Assembly (NCBI GenBank): GCA_963696075.1 | Contig: CAVOJD010000015.1 | Span: forward strand, 186,001 to 250,000 | Length of the DNA stretch: 64,000 bases | Source: CAJQQK01 sp963696075 | Lineage (GTDB): Bacteria; Pseudomonadota; Alphaproteobacteria; Rhizobiales; Hyphomicrobiaceae | Direction: 5' to 3' | In this document: positions 51,966-61,205 of the stretch, piece by piece | How the letters are laid out: every line of letters starts with the position of its first letter | How positions within the stretch are numbered: the first letter of the stretch is position 1 | Position numbers and translations under genes: made by a program | The notes under the pieces: generated by a model | The model's database searches: none | What the model saw: the letters and a program-made list of their open reading frames with translations, nothing else | Told to the model about the DNA's origin: nothing

Positions 51966-52421
51966 ATGGTCGAGGATGGCGGGCGAGGCGTGCCGCGCGG
52001 GTACACGTTCGAAGAGATCCAGCTTGGCATGAACGCCAGCGTCGAGAACACGGTGAGTGACGCGGATATCCGGTCGTTCGCGGACGTGAGCGGTGACTGC
52101 AACCCGGTTCATCTGGACGCTGAATTTGCGCGGGGAACGCCGTTCGGGGACCGGATCAGCCACGGGATGCTGACGGCGAGTTATATTTCGGCGGTGTTTG
52201 GGATGCACCTGCCGGGGCCGGGTGCGATCTACGTGACGCAGACGCTGAACTTCAAGCGGCCGGTGTGGATTGGCGATGTGATCCGCACAACGGTAACGGT
52301 GGCGGAAATGTTTCCGGTGAAGCGGCGCGTCCGGTTCGAGTGCGTTTGCCGGAACGGCGAGGACAAGGTTGTGCTCGAAGGTGAGGCGATGTTGATGATA
52401 CCGGGACGTGATCCGGCATGA
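51966..52421 (+). CDS. MaoC-like (R)-hydratase
   Basis: 151-aa hot-dog fold protein. The hydratase-2 motif is visible: SGDCNPVHLDAEFARGTPFG (Asp and His of the catalytic pair) followed by DRISHGMLTASYIS. Such proteins hydrate enoyl-CoA substrates. The ATG at 51966 is chosen for its GGAAGGAAG site; in-frame upstream codons are unlike the family. Its TGA overlaps the ribF ATG (ATGA), implying coupling although the two functions look unrelated. Confidence 0.87.
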   Translation: MVEDGGRGVPRGYTFEEIQLGMNASVENTVSDADIRSFADVSGDCNPVHLDAEFARGTPFGDRISHGMLTASYISAVFGMHLPGPGAIYVTQTLNFKRPVWIGDVIRTTVTVAEMFPVKRRVRFECVCRNGEDKVVLEGEAMLMIPGRDPA

Positions 52422-53407
52422 AGGTTTTCGAAGATGTCGGACGGGTGCCGGAGGCGTTTGCCGGCGCGACGTTGGCGCTGGGCAATTTCGACGGCGTCCA
52501 TCGCGGCCATCAAAAGGTGATCGGGGCGGCGATCGACGCGGCGCGGGCGGCGGGGCGGCCAGCGGGCGTGATGACGTTTGATCCGCATCCGCGGCGTTTC
52601 TTCCAACCCAATGCGGCGATGTTCACGCTGACGCCCAGGGCGCAGAAACTGAAACTGATCGAGGCGCTGGGCGCAGACTTCACCAGCGTGCTGGCGTTCG
52701 ATGCCGCACTTGCCGGGCTGTCGGGCGAGGCGTTCGTGCGTGAGGTGCTGGCGGAACGGTGGCAGGTCGGCCATGTCGTGGTCGGCTATAATTTCTTCTT
52801 CGGCAAGGGGCGAAGCGGGTCGCCGCAATTGCTCGCCGACATCGGGGCGGAGGCTGGCTTCGATGTGACGGTGATCGCGCCGGCATCCGATGAGGGGGAA
52901 GTGTTTTCATCGAGCGCGGTGCGCGACAATCTTCGCACGGGGGATGTGCGCGGGGCGGCTGATATTCTCGGCTACTGGTGGACAGTGCGGGGCACGGTCG
53001 AGAGTGGCGCCGGGATCGGGACCGGGATCGGCTATCCAACCGCCAATGTGATGCTGGAGCCCGGACAGGACCTGCATCACGGGATCTATGCCGTGCGGGT
53101 TGGTTATGGCGGGCGGGTGTTTGATGCGGCGGGCTATCTCGGGCGGCGGCCGACGTTCGACAATGGCGAAGCGAAGCTCGAGGTCTATCTGTTCGATTTC
53201 GATGACGATCTTTACGGGAAAGAGATCGCGGTCGAGTTGATTGCGTTCATTCGTCCGGATCAGGCGTTCGAGAGTCCGGAGGCGTTGGTCAAGCAGATGG
53301 ATGCGGATTGCGCGGAGGCGTTGCGGATCCTCGCCGAGGTCAACGCCAACGATCCGATGGAGGCGTTCCAGATCGGCCGCGCGCATGGGGCGACGCGGAC
53401 GGGGTGA
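52418..53407 (+). CDS. ribF: Bifunctional riboflavin kinase/FAD synthetase
   Basis: 329 aa. The N-terminal FMN adenylyltransferase domain has GNFDGVHRGHQKVI (about 24-37; nucleotidyltransferase HxGH), VGYNFFFGKGRSG and a typical FSSSAVRDNLRTGD. The C-terminal riboflavin kinase domain has GTGIGYPTANVMLEPGQ and VYLFDFDDDLYGKEIAVELIAFIRPDQAF. Makes FMN and FAD from riboflavin. Overlaps maoC by 4 bases. Confidence 0.95.
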   Translation: MKVFEDVGRVPEAFAGATLALGNFDGVHRGHQKVIGAAIDAARAAGRPAGVMTFDPHPRRFFQPNAAMFTLTPRAQKLKLIEALGADFTSVLAFDAALAGLSGEAFVREVLAERWQVGHVVVGYNFFFGKGRSGSPQLLADIGAEAGFDVTVIAPASDEGEVFSSSAVRDNLRTGDVRGAADILGYWWTVRGTVESGAGIGTGIGYPTANVMLEPGQDLHHGIYAVRVGYGGRVFDAAGYLGRRPTFDNGEAKLEVYLFDFDDDLYGKEIAVELIAFIRPDQAFESPEALVKQMDADCAEALRILAEVNANDPMEAFQIGRAHGATRTG

Positions 53408-53434
53408 GGGTGGTGGTTGGTGAGCTTGCTGCAC

Positions 53435-53548
53435 GGTGTCATCCCGGGCGCAGTGCAGCGAAGATCCGGGACCCAGTGCCGGAACCACTGGCACAGGCGG
53501 TTGTCGCCCTGGGTCCCGGCTCTCCCTCTGGTCGGCCGGGATGACACC
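53435..53548. repeat. GTCATCCC..GGGATGACA-type extragenic palindrome
   Basis: Imperfect long inverted repeat with GGTGTCATCCCGGG and CCGGGATGACACC ends and internal GGGACCCAG / CTGGGTCCC arms, same family as 38183-38304. Lies between ribF and ileS. Confidence 0.75.
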
Positions 53549-53699
53549 CTGGGGGAGGCGGGGCCAATCAGGGTCGCGGGGGCCGAATTCTGGGGCCTTG
53601 CGGGGCTGATGGCTTTCCTATTGGCGCGGCGGTTGGTAGTAAGCGCGTCTGGAATCACAGTGTTGCAGCAACTTTAGCAAAATTCATTCGAGGCGGAAC

Positions 53700-56600
53700 A
53701 TGCCACAGGACAAGAGCGGAGCGCCCGACGCGCGGGACTGGAGCGAGACGCTCTTTCTGCCGAAGACCGATTTTCCGATGCGGGCGGGGCTGCCGAAGCG
53801 TGAGCCGGAGTTTCTGGCGCGGTGGGCGGAAATCGACCTCTACAAGAGAGCTGCGCGAGGCGGGCAGGGGCCGGGCGAAGTTCGTGCTGCATGATGGGCC
53901 GCCCTACGCCAACGGCAACATTCATATCGGCACCGGCATGAACAAGGTGCTGAAGGATCTGGTCGTCAAATCGCAGCAGATGCTGGGGCATGATTCCAAT
54001 TACGTGCCGGGCTGGGACTGTCACGGGCTGCCGATCGAATGGAAGATCGAGGAGCAGTACCGGGCGAAGGGGCGCGAGAAGCCTGATTTTTCAGACCGCG
54101 ATGCGATGCGGGCGTTTCGCCAGGAGTGCCGCGAATTCGCCGAGCACTGGCTCGATGTGCAGCGGGAAGAATTCAAGCGGCTGGGCGTGATCGGCGACTG
54201 GGACGATCCCTATCAGACGATGGCCTACAAGGCGGAAGCTGCGATCGCGAATGAACTGATGAAGTTCGCGCGCTCGGGGCTTTTGTACCGTGGTTCGAAG
54301 CCGGTGATGTGGTCGGTGGTCGAGCAGACGGCGCTGGCGGAGGCGGAGGTCGAGTATCACGACTATGAGAGTGATACGATTTTTGTGAAGTTTCCGGTGG
54401 TTGAGTCGCGGCAAAGCAGATGGTGCGCGATGGGCACGACAGTCGCTTGTCGACGCTGGGAATCTCGTTGAAGGCGCGTCCGTCGTCATCTGGACGACGA
54501 CGCCGTGGACGATCCCGGGCAACCGGGCGATCTCGTATTCGAACAAGCTGTCGTATGGCCTCTTTGAGGTGACCGAGGCGGCGGACGACAACTGGGCCAA
54601 GGTTGGTGACAAGCTGGTGCTGGCCGATGCGCTTGCCGAGAGCGTCATGAAGGCGGCGCGGGTCGAGGGGTACGAGCGGCGGGCAGATGTTGGTGCAGAC
54701 ATGCTTGCCGGCGTGACGTGCGCACATCCGTTCCGGGATGCGGGCCTTGGGGGCTATGCGTTCGATATCCCGTTGCTCGATGGTGATCACGTCACGGACG
54801 AGGCAGGCACCGGGTTCGTGCACACCGCGCCTGGGCATGGCCGGGAAGATTTCGAGATCTGGATGGAGTACGGCCGGAAGCTTGCCGATCGCGGCATCGA
54901 CACGGCGATCCCGTTCACGGTGGCGGCGGACGGCACGTTCACGGCCGATGCGCCGGGCTTTGAAGGGGCGGCGGTCATCACCGACAAGGGCAAGAAGGGT
55001 GATGCGAACAAGAAGGTGATTGACGCCTTGGTTCAGGCCAATGCGCTGATCGCGCGCGGGCGCCTCAAGCATCAGTATCCGCACTCGTGGCGGTCCAAGA
55101 AGCCGGTGATCTTTCGCAATACGCCGCAGTGGTTTGTCTACATGGACAAGCGCTTCGAGACGGATCAAGTGACGGGCAACGCAACGCTGCGGGATCTCGC
55201 GCTGAAGGCGATCGAGGAGACGCAATTCGTGCCGGCGGCGGGGCAGAACCGGCTGCGCGGCATGATCGAGACGCGGCCCGACTGGGTGCTCTCGCGCCAG
55301 CGTGCGTGGGGGGTGCCGATCACGGTGTTCACCAACGAGGCGGGCGATGTGATCCCGGGGCCGGGGTTTGCGAAATCGGATGAACTCGTCCAGCGGATCG
55401 CTGCGGCGATGGCCGAGGAAGGCGCGGATGCGTGGTTCGCAGACGGCGCGAAAGAGCGCTTCCTGGAGGGCATCGTCGATGATCCGAATGGCTGGGAGCA
55501 GGTGACGGACATTCTGGATGTGTGGTTCGATTCAGGCTCGACGCACGCGTTCACGCTCGAAGAGGGCCATTGGTTCAACGGCTCGGATGATGCGACGAAC
55601 CACATCCACCGATCGGTCGATGGCGGCCAGGATACGGTGATGTATCTTGAAGGCTCCGACCAGCATCGCGGCTGGTTCCATTCCTCGCTGCTGGAGAGCT
55701 GCGGGACGCGTGGGCGCGCGCCCTACGATATCGTTCTGACCCACGGCTTCGTGCTGGATGAGAAGGGTCAGAAGATGTCGAAGTCGCTCGGCAATACGGT
55801 CGCGCCGCAGGACGTCATCCAGCAGAACGGCGCCGATATCCTGAGGCTGTGGACGGCGTCTTCGGATTATTCGGACGATCTTCGGATCGGGGCCGAGATC
55901 CTGAAGACGGTGGTCGATACCTATCGCAAGCTCAGGAATTCGCTCAGGTGGATGCTCGGTGCGCTGCATCACTATGATCCGGTGGCGGACAAGGTCGATA
56001 TCGCGGATATGCCCGAGATCGACCGAGTGATGCTGCACCGCCTCGTCGAACTCGATGGGCAGGTGCGCAAAGCCTATGCGGCGTATGAGTACCGGCGCGT
56101 GGTGTCGGTATTGTCGAACTTCATGAACAGCGACCTGTCGGCGTTCTATTTCGACGTGCGCAAGGATGCGCTCTACTGCGAGCCGGTGTCGTCGGTGAAG
56201 CGGAAGGCGGCGCTGACAGCGATCTCGGCGATCTTCGATGCGGTGACGGTGTGGCTGGCGCCGATCCTGTCGTTTACGGCGGAAGAAGCGTGGCTGGAAC
56301 GGTATCCGTCCGAGGGGGGATCGGTGCATCTCCAGACGTTCCCGGAGATCCCGGCCGAGTGGCGCAACGATGAGCTTGCCGCGCGCTTCGAGAAGGTTCT
56401 CAAGGTGCGCCGGGTGGTGACGGGGGCGCTCGAGATCGAGCGGCGCGAGAAGCGGATCGGGTCGAGCCTCGAGGCAGCGCCGACGATCTATGTTTCCGAC
56501 AAGGCACTCTCGGATGCGTTCGAGGGGTTGAGCGTGGCGGAGATCATGATTACGTCCGCGGGCACGATCGTTACCGGACCGGCCCCTGGGGATGCGTTCA

Positions 56601-56773
56601 CGTTGCCGGATGTGGCGGGCGTTGCCGTTGTGCCGGGCCGCGCCGAGGGCAAGAAATGCGCGCGGTCGTGGCGGATTGTCGATGATGTCGGGGCCGATCC
56701 CGAGTTTCCAGAGCTTTCGGCGCGGGATGCGGCGGCGGTTCGTGAGTGGGATCAGCGGAACGGCGCTGGCTGA
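53700..56773 (+). CDS. ileS: Isoleucine--tRNA ligase, two frameshifts
   Basis: Class I aminoacyl-tRNA synthetase. HIGH motif PYANGNIHIG about 70 residues in; WDCHGLPIEWKIE; TTTPWTIPGNRA (editing domain); DVWFDSGSTHAF; KMSKSLGN. Start ATG 53700 (GAGGCGGAA upstream). Three frames are needed: frame 1 to DLYKR at about 53849, where one extra base follows; frame 2 to about 54395-54440 (FVKFPVVE), where one more extra base follows; then frame 3 to the stop at 56773. Corrected length is 1023 aa, normal for alphaproteobacteria. Since the gene should be essential, both shifts are probably sequence errors. Confidence 0.93.
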
Positions 56774-56878
56774 GGCGGCCGTTTCACGCGCGTAACCGGT
56801 GCGGCGGGGGCCGCACTGGGGCCGCGCACTGGGTCCACGCACTGGGGCGCACTTGGGCTGGATGGGGGATCAGACACG

Positions 56879-57400
56879 ATGAGCGGTGCAGCGTCACAGA
56901 TGTTGCCGGGGCGGCAGGTCAAGCTCGGCCTCGGGCTGGCGCTGATCATTTTGATCATCGATCAGGCACACAAGTTCTGGATGATCGAGATCTACGAGAT
57001 TGCCGAGAAGGGCAGGGTCGTGGTCGCGCCGTTCCTGAACCTTGTCTATGTGATCAACAAGGGCATCAGCTACGGGCTTTTCACGCAAAGTGATCAATCC
57101 GGACAATACATGCTGTCGGCGTTTGCCGCGGTCGTGAGCCTGGCGCTGGGGATATGGCTTTGGCGGGGGCGGCACAGCCGGGTCTCCGGCATCTCGATCG
57201 GGCTGATCATCGGGGGGGCGATTGGCAACGCGATTGACCGGTTGCACCTTGGCGGGGTTGCGGACTTCTTCGATCTTCATGTTTCGGGGTATCACTGGTA
57301 CGTCTTCAACATTGCTGATGTTGCGATCGTTGCCGGGGTGTTGGGGCTGATGTACGATTCGTTCACTCCGAGTCGGGTCGATGCCGCAAATCGGCCGTAA
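56879..57400 (+). CDS. lspA: Lipoprotein signal peptidase
   Basis: 173-aa inner-membrane aspartic protease that removes signal peptides from prolipoproteins. Four membrane segments; IIDQAHKFWM after TM1; the catalytic Asp pair in GGAIGNAIDRLHLGGVADFFD and FNIADVAIVAGV. Follows ileS on the same strand, a common order, and precedes a lipoprotein gene. Confidence 0.95.
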   Translation: MSGAASQMLPGRQVKLGLGLALIILIIDQAHKFWMIEIYEIAEKGRVVVAPFLNLVYVINKGISYGLFTQSDQSGQYMLSAFAAVVSLALGIWLWRGRHSRVSGISIGLIIGGAIGNAIDRLHLGGVADFFDLHVSGYHWYVFNIADVAIVAGVLGLMYDSFTPSRVDAANRP

Positions 57401-57551
57401 TCCGACGGGCAGCGTAACGGGTAGGGGATTCGACGAACAACCCGATCGACCGGCGCCGTCAGCAGTGACTGGCAGCTTGGTGGGTGAGGGGTTGAGGGCG
57501 CGCCGGTTCAACCGGAGCGCGCCGATCGAGGGAGATGGGGCGTTGCGAGCG

Positions 57552-58001
57552 ATGCGACAATTGATTCTGGCCTGCCTGCTGGTTGCCGGTGTCTCGCTTG
57601 GCGGGTGTGCTGGCACGGACGTGGAGCTCAAGGGCGGCGTTTTCGATGTGCTGGGCATGAATGACATCGCGGCCAAGCGTGTTGAGCCCAAGATGGCAAA
57701 CCGGCCGGGGCTCGTTATCCCGCCATCGACGGCGAGCCTGCCGGCACCCGGTTCGCAGCCGCAGCCGCAGGTCGCGGCCAACGGGGAAGCGTTTCCGGTC
57801 AACCCGGAAGATGCGAGGCGGACGCAAGCCGCCCAGATAGTCGACCAGCACAAGGCGTTTTGTGACAACGCGCGGCAGCGCTACGAGGCCGGTATCACCC
57901 CGTTGCTCGAGAGCAGTCAGTGGGGGACTTGTCATGACTCGGTCCTGCGCAACGTGACGGGACGCGATCTGGCCGGCAAAAAAGCCGTCGGCGCGGAATG
58001 A
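57552..58001 (+). CDS. Predicted lipoprotein of unknown function
   Basis: 149-aa protein with a lipoprotein signal sequence: MRQLILACLLVAGVSLGGC, lipobox LGGC, Cys at residue 19. The mature part has a Pro-rich PGLVIPPSTASLPAPGS segment faintly reminiscent of DUF3035/BamF-type lipoproteins, then a charged C-terminal half with a CHDSVLR Cys. A TTG at 57543 with a better-spaced GGAG could be the real start (three more residues). It sits just after lspA. Function unknown. Confidence 0.72.
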   Translation: MRQLILACLLVAGVSLGGCAGTDVELKGGVFDVLGMNDIAAKRVEPKMANRPGLVIPPSTASLPAPGSQPQPQVAANGEAFPVNPEDARRTQAAQIVDQHKAFCDNARQRYEAGITPLLESSQWGTCHDSVLRNVTGRDLAGKKAVGAE

Positions 58002-58146
58002 CGCCGGCGCGCGGTTTTCCAAGGCGCCCGCGGCTGCGGTGAATTGGGTTCGAACATCCTTTTAAATGGTTTCGGGCGCTTGAACCTTGTTTTCCGGTTG
58101 AACCGATGCTTCCGGTTCGTCGTTTCTTAAATGAACGCGTTGTCAT

Positions 58147-58175
58147 TTGACACAGCCGGTCTGGCGACCAACATT
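58147..58175 (+). promoter_or_regulatory. Candidate promoter of the M16 peptidase pair
   Basis: TTGACA (58147-58152), 17-bp spacer, AACATT (58170-58175). A 7-bp stem (GCGACCA..TGGTCGC) overlaps the -10 and the following bases. It lies in the 305-base gap 58002-58306, where I see no gene. Confidence 0.5.
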
Positions 58176-58306
58176 CGTGGTCGCGGCGCTCAAGGATAAG
58201 TCCTTGGATGACGGTTTGGTATGTGGGCTTGCGGGTCGCTCGTGACTTCCGACAAGTGACCGCCAGTTGCCGTTACCGCCAGAAGATTTCCCTCGAGGAG
58301 AACAGG

Positions 58307-59740
58307 ATGACCATGGTTGCTGCTTCGAGACGACGTTTCGGGTTCTCAAGCGTGCCGTTCCGTCTATTCGCCATCGCGCTATCAGGAGTTTTCATGACGC
58401 TTGCCGGAGAAGCCGTGACGTCGGCGCCTGCCTCAGCGGAGATCCGCGCGGATTCGTTCAAGCTCGAGAACGGCATGGATGTCGTGGTCATTCCCGACCA
58501 TCGCGCGCCTGTCGTCACGCACATGGTGTGGTACCGGGTGGGGGCTGCCGATGAGCCGCCGGGCAAATCGGGGATTGCGCATTTCCTTGAGCATCTGATG
58601 TTCAAGGCGACGGAGACGATGAAGAGCGGCGAGTTTTCGAAAACCGTGGCGCGTCTCGGCGGACAGGACAATGCGTTTACGAGCCAGGACGTGACGGCGT
58701 ATTTCCAGCGCATCGCGCGCGACCGGTTGCCAACCGTCATGAAGATGGAAGCCGAGCGCATGACGAAATTGCAGCTCGCGGAGAAAGAAGTTTTCACCGA
58801 GCGCGATGTCATCAAGGAAGAGCGGCGGTCGCGGACGGACAACAATCCGCAGTCGATCCTCGGTGAGGAAATGATGGCGGCGCTGTTCAAGTCGCATCCC
58901 TATGGCATACCGATCATCGGGTGGATGCACGAGATCGCGCAGCTTGACCGGCAGGATGCGCTCGATTTCTACAAACGCCATTATGCCCCCAACAATGCCA
59001 TCCTGGTGGTGGCTGGCGACGTGACGGCGGAGGAAGTCCGCAAGCTGACAGCGGATACCTATGGCGTCATTCCGAGGAATGACAAGGTGGCGGCCTACAA
59101 GCGGCCGACGGAGCCGCCGGCCAATGCAGCGCGCCGTCTGGAACTGGTCGATGCGCGGGCCGGTGAGCCGATCTTTCAGCGTCAATACCTGGCGCCGAGC
59201 TATGTGAGCGCGAAGCCGGGCGAAGCCGAAGCGCTCGACCTGTTGTTGAAGATCGTCGCCAGTGGATCGACCAGCCGGCTCTATCGCGAACTGGTCGTGA
59301 AGGAGAAGCTGGCGTCGTCGGTCAGCGGTTATTATGCGGGTCACGGCAAGGAATACGGACGGATCCTGATCTATGGCGTGCCGAGCCGTGATCACACGCT
59401 CGAAGCGCTTGAGGCTGGCATCGACAAGGTGATTGGCGACATCATCGAGAACGGCGTGACGGAGGTGGAACTGGCGCGGGCGAAACGCGTGTTCATTGCC
59501 GACTACGTCTACGAGAGCGACAACCAGTCATCGCTTGCGCGCCGGTATGGGTTCGGTCTCGTCGTCGGGCAGACGATTGAAGACATCGAAACGTGGCCCG
59601 ACAAGATCCGCAAGGTGACACTCGACGACCTGAAGCAGGTTGCCGCCAAGTATTTCGACATCAAAGCCAGTGTGACGGGCTATCTCAGGCCGGAGGCTGT
59701 TTCGCAGTCGGCTCAGAAAGTCGAAGGGAAACGCTCGTGA
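58307..59740 (+). CDS. M16 family zinc peptidase, catalytic partner
   Basis: 477-aa secreted or periplasmic peptidase. Signal peptide at the N-terminus (basic RRRFG, then hydrophobic LFAIALSGVFMTLA, cleavage near PASA). The inverted zinc motif HxxEH reads HFLEH at 92-96 and the third zinc ligand Glu lies in the EERRSR region near 170. An M16-C domain follows. GAGGAGAA site before the ATG. Its TGA overlaps the GTG of the next gene, so the two M16 proteins are made together, probably as a heterodimer. Confidence 0.92.
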   Translation: MTMVAASRRRFGFSSVPFRLFAIALSGVFMTLAGEAVTSAPASAEIRADSFKLENGMDVVVIPDHRAPVVTHMVWYRVGAADEPPGKSGIAHFLEHLMFKATETMKSGEFSKTVARLGGQDNAFTSQDVTAYFQRIARDRLPTVMKMEAERMTKLQLAEKEVFTERDVIKEERRSRTDNNPQSILGEEMMAALFKSHPYGIPIIGWMHEIAQLDRQDALDFYKRHYAPNNAILVVAGDVTAEEVRKLTADTYGVIPRNDKVAAYKRPTEPPANAARRLELVDARAGEPIFQRQYLAPSYVSAKPGEAEALDLLLKIVASGSTSRLYRELVVKEKLASSVSGYYAGHGKEYGRILIYGVPSRDHTLEALEAGIDKVIGDIIENGVTEVELARAKRVFIADYVYESDNQSSLARRYGFGLVVGQTIEDIETWPDKIRKVTLDDLKQVAAKYFDIKASVTGYLRPEAVSQSAQKVEGKRS

Positions 59741-61173
59741 GCACAAACAGTCTGCGTGCCGGCCAGTTGGTCGCCGGCGGTGACGCGCCGGGCCTCCTTC
59801 GGGGGCTTTCGCGTCGGATAGGTTCTGTTGCAGTGATGGTTGCCGGCGTTTTCATCATGGCGGCTTTTGCGGCAGGCGGCGTGGTTCAAGCGGCGGACGA
59901 TGGCAAACTCGAAAAGAAAAAGATGAATATTCAGGAAGTCACCAGCCCGGGCGGCATCAAGGCATGGCTGGTTGAGGAGCACAGCGTGCCGCTGGTTGCG
60001 ATACGGTTCGCCTTCGAGGGCGGCACGGCGCAGGACCCGGACGGCAAGCCGGGTGTGGCCAATTTCCTGACGGCGATGCTTGATGAAGGCGCTGGCGACC
60101 TCGAGTCCTCGGCGTTTCAGGAGCGCATGGAAGACCTCGCAATGCGCATGAGCTTTTCGGAAGGCCGCGACACGTTCTATGGCTCGTTCCAGACGCTCAG
60201 TGACAACCGCGACGAGACGATCGAGCTTTTGCGGCTGGCGGTAACCGAGCCGCGGTTCGACGAGACGGCGCTGGAGCGGATCCGCAAGCAATTGATCGCG
60301 GGCCTTGCGTTTGCCGCCAAGAACCCGACGCGCGTTGCCGGCCGGCTGTGGGCGGAGACGGCGTTTCAGGGGCACCCGTACGGGCGGCCGTCGAATGGGA
60401 CGCCGGAGAGCGTTGCTGCGATCACGGCCGATGATCTGAGAGCCTATACCAAGCGTGTCTTCGCGCAGGAAAACCTGCATGTGGCGGTGGTTGGCGACAT
60501 CACGGCGGACGAGCTTGGCCGGGTGCTCGACCGTGTGTTTGGGAACTTGCCAAAATCGCCTGACCTCAAGGTGATTCCGGAGGCGGAACTCGCCGGCGGG
60601 ACGCTCAAGATCAATGAGATGCCGGTGCCGCAGTCGGTTGCGGTGTTCGGGCTGCCGGGACTGAAGCGGGACGATCCGGACTTCATTGCTGCCTACGTGA
60701 TGAACCATGTCCTCGGCGGGGGCGGGTTCAGCTCGCGGCTGATGGAGGAAGTGCGCGAGAAGCGCGGACTTGCCTACTCGGTCTACAGTTACATGCAATC
60801 ATTCGACCATGGGGCCATTCTCGCGGGGCAGGTTGCAACGAAGAACTCGGCGTTGGCGCAATCGCTGGATGTCATTCGGGCGGAGATCAGCCAGATTGCG
60901 GCGAAGGGGGTTTCGCAAGAGGACCTCGATAACGCGCAGAGCTATCTCACGGGATCCTACGCGCTGAGGTTTGACACGAGTTCGAAAATCGCCAGCCAAT
61001 TGCTTGCAATACAACTCGAGGGCCTCGGCATTGATTACGTTAACCGGCGGAATGCATTGATTGATGCCGTGACGCTGGATGATGTGAAACGTGTCGCCGA
61101 GCGGCTGATGAAGCCGGAGCGGCTGATCATTGCGATCGCGGGGCAGCCCGAGGGCATTGCGGCACACCAATAA
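59737..61173 (+). CDS. M16 family protein, non-catalytic partner
   Basis: 478-aa M16-fold protein with a hydrophobic N-terminus (VAVMVAGVFIMAAFAAGGVVQA, likely signal). It lacks the HxxEH motif: the equivalent stretch reads VANFLTAMLDEG. It keeps the R..Y substrate-binding motif (VREKRGLAYSVYSY) of the regulatory subunits of M16 heterodimers. GTG start at 59737 with GAAGGGA upstream; overlaps the previous gene by 4 bases. Frames upstream of the GTG belong to the preceding gene. Confidence 0.9.
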   Translation: MSTNSLRAGQLVAGGDAPGLLRGLSRRIGSVAVMVAGVFIMAAFAAGGVVQAADDGKLEKKKMNIQEVTSPGGIKAWLVEEHSVPLVAIRFAFEGGTAQDPDGKPGVANFLTAMLDEGAGDLESSAFQERMEDLAMRMSFSEGRDTFYGSFQTLSDNRDETIELLRLAVTEPRFDETALERIRKQLIAGLAFAAKNPTRVAGRLWAETAFQGHPYGRPSNGTPESVAAITADDLRAYTKRVFAQENLHVAVVGDITADELGRVLDRVFGNLPKSPDLKVIPEAELAGGTLKINEMPVPQSVAVFGLPGLKRDDPDFIAAYVMNHVLGGGGFSSRLMEEVREKRGLAYSVYSYMQSFDHGAILAGQVATKNSALAQSLDVIRAEISQIAAKGVSQEDLDNAQSYLTGSYALRFDTSSKIASQLLAIQLEGLGIDYVNRRNALIDAVTLDDVKRVAERLMKPERLIIAIAGQPEGIAAHQ

Positions 61174-61205
61174 TTACAAGCAGACCAAACCGAGACCCAA
61201 GTTCC

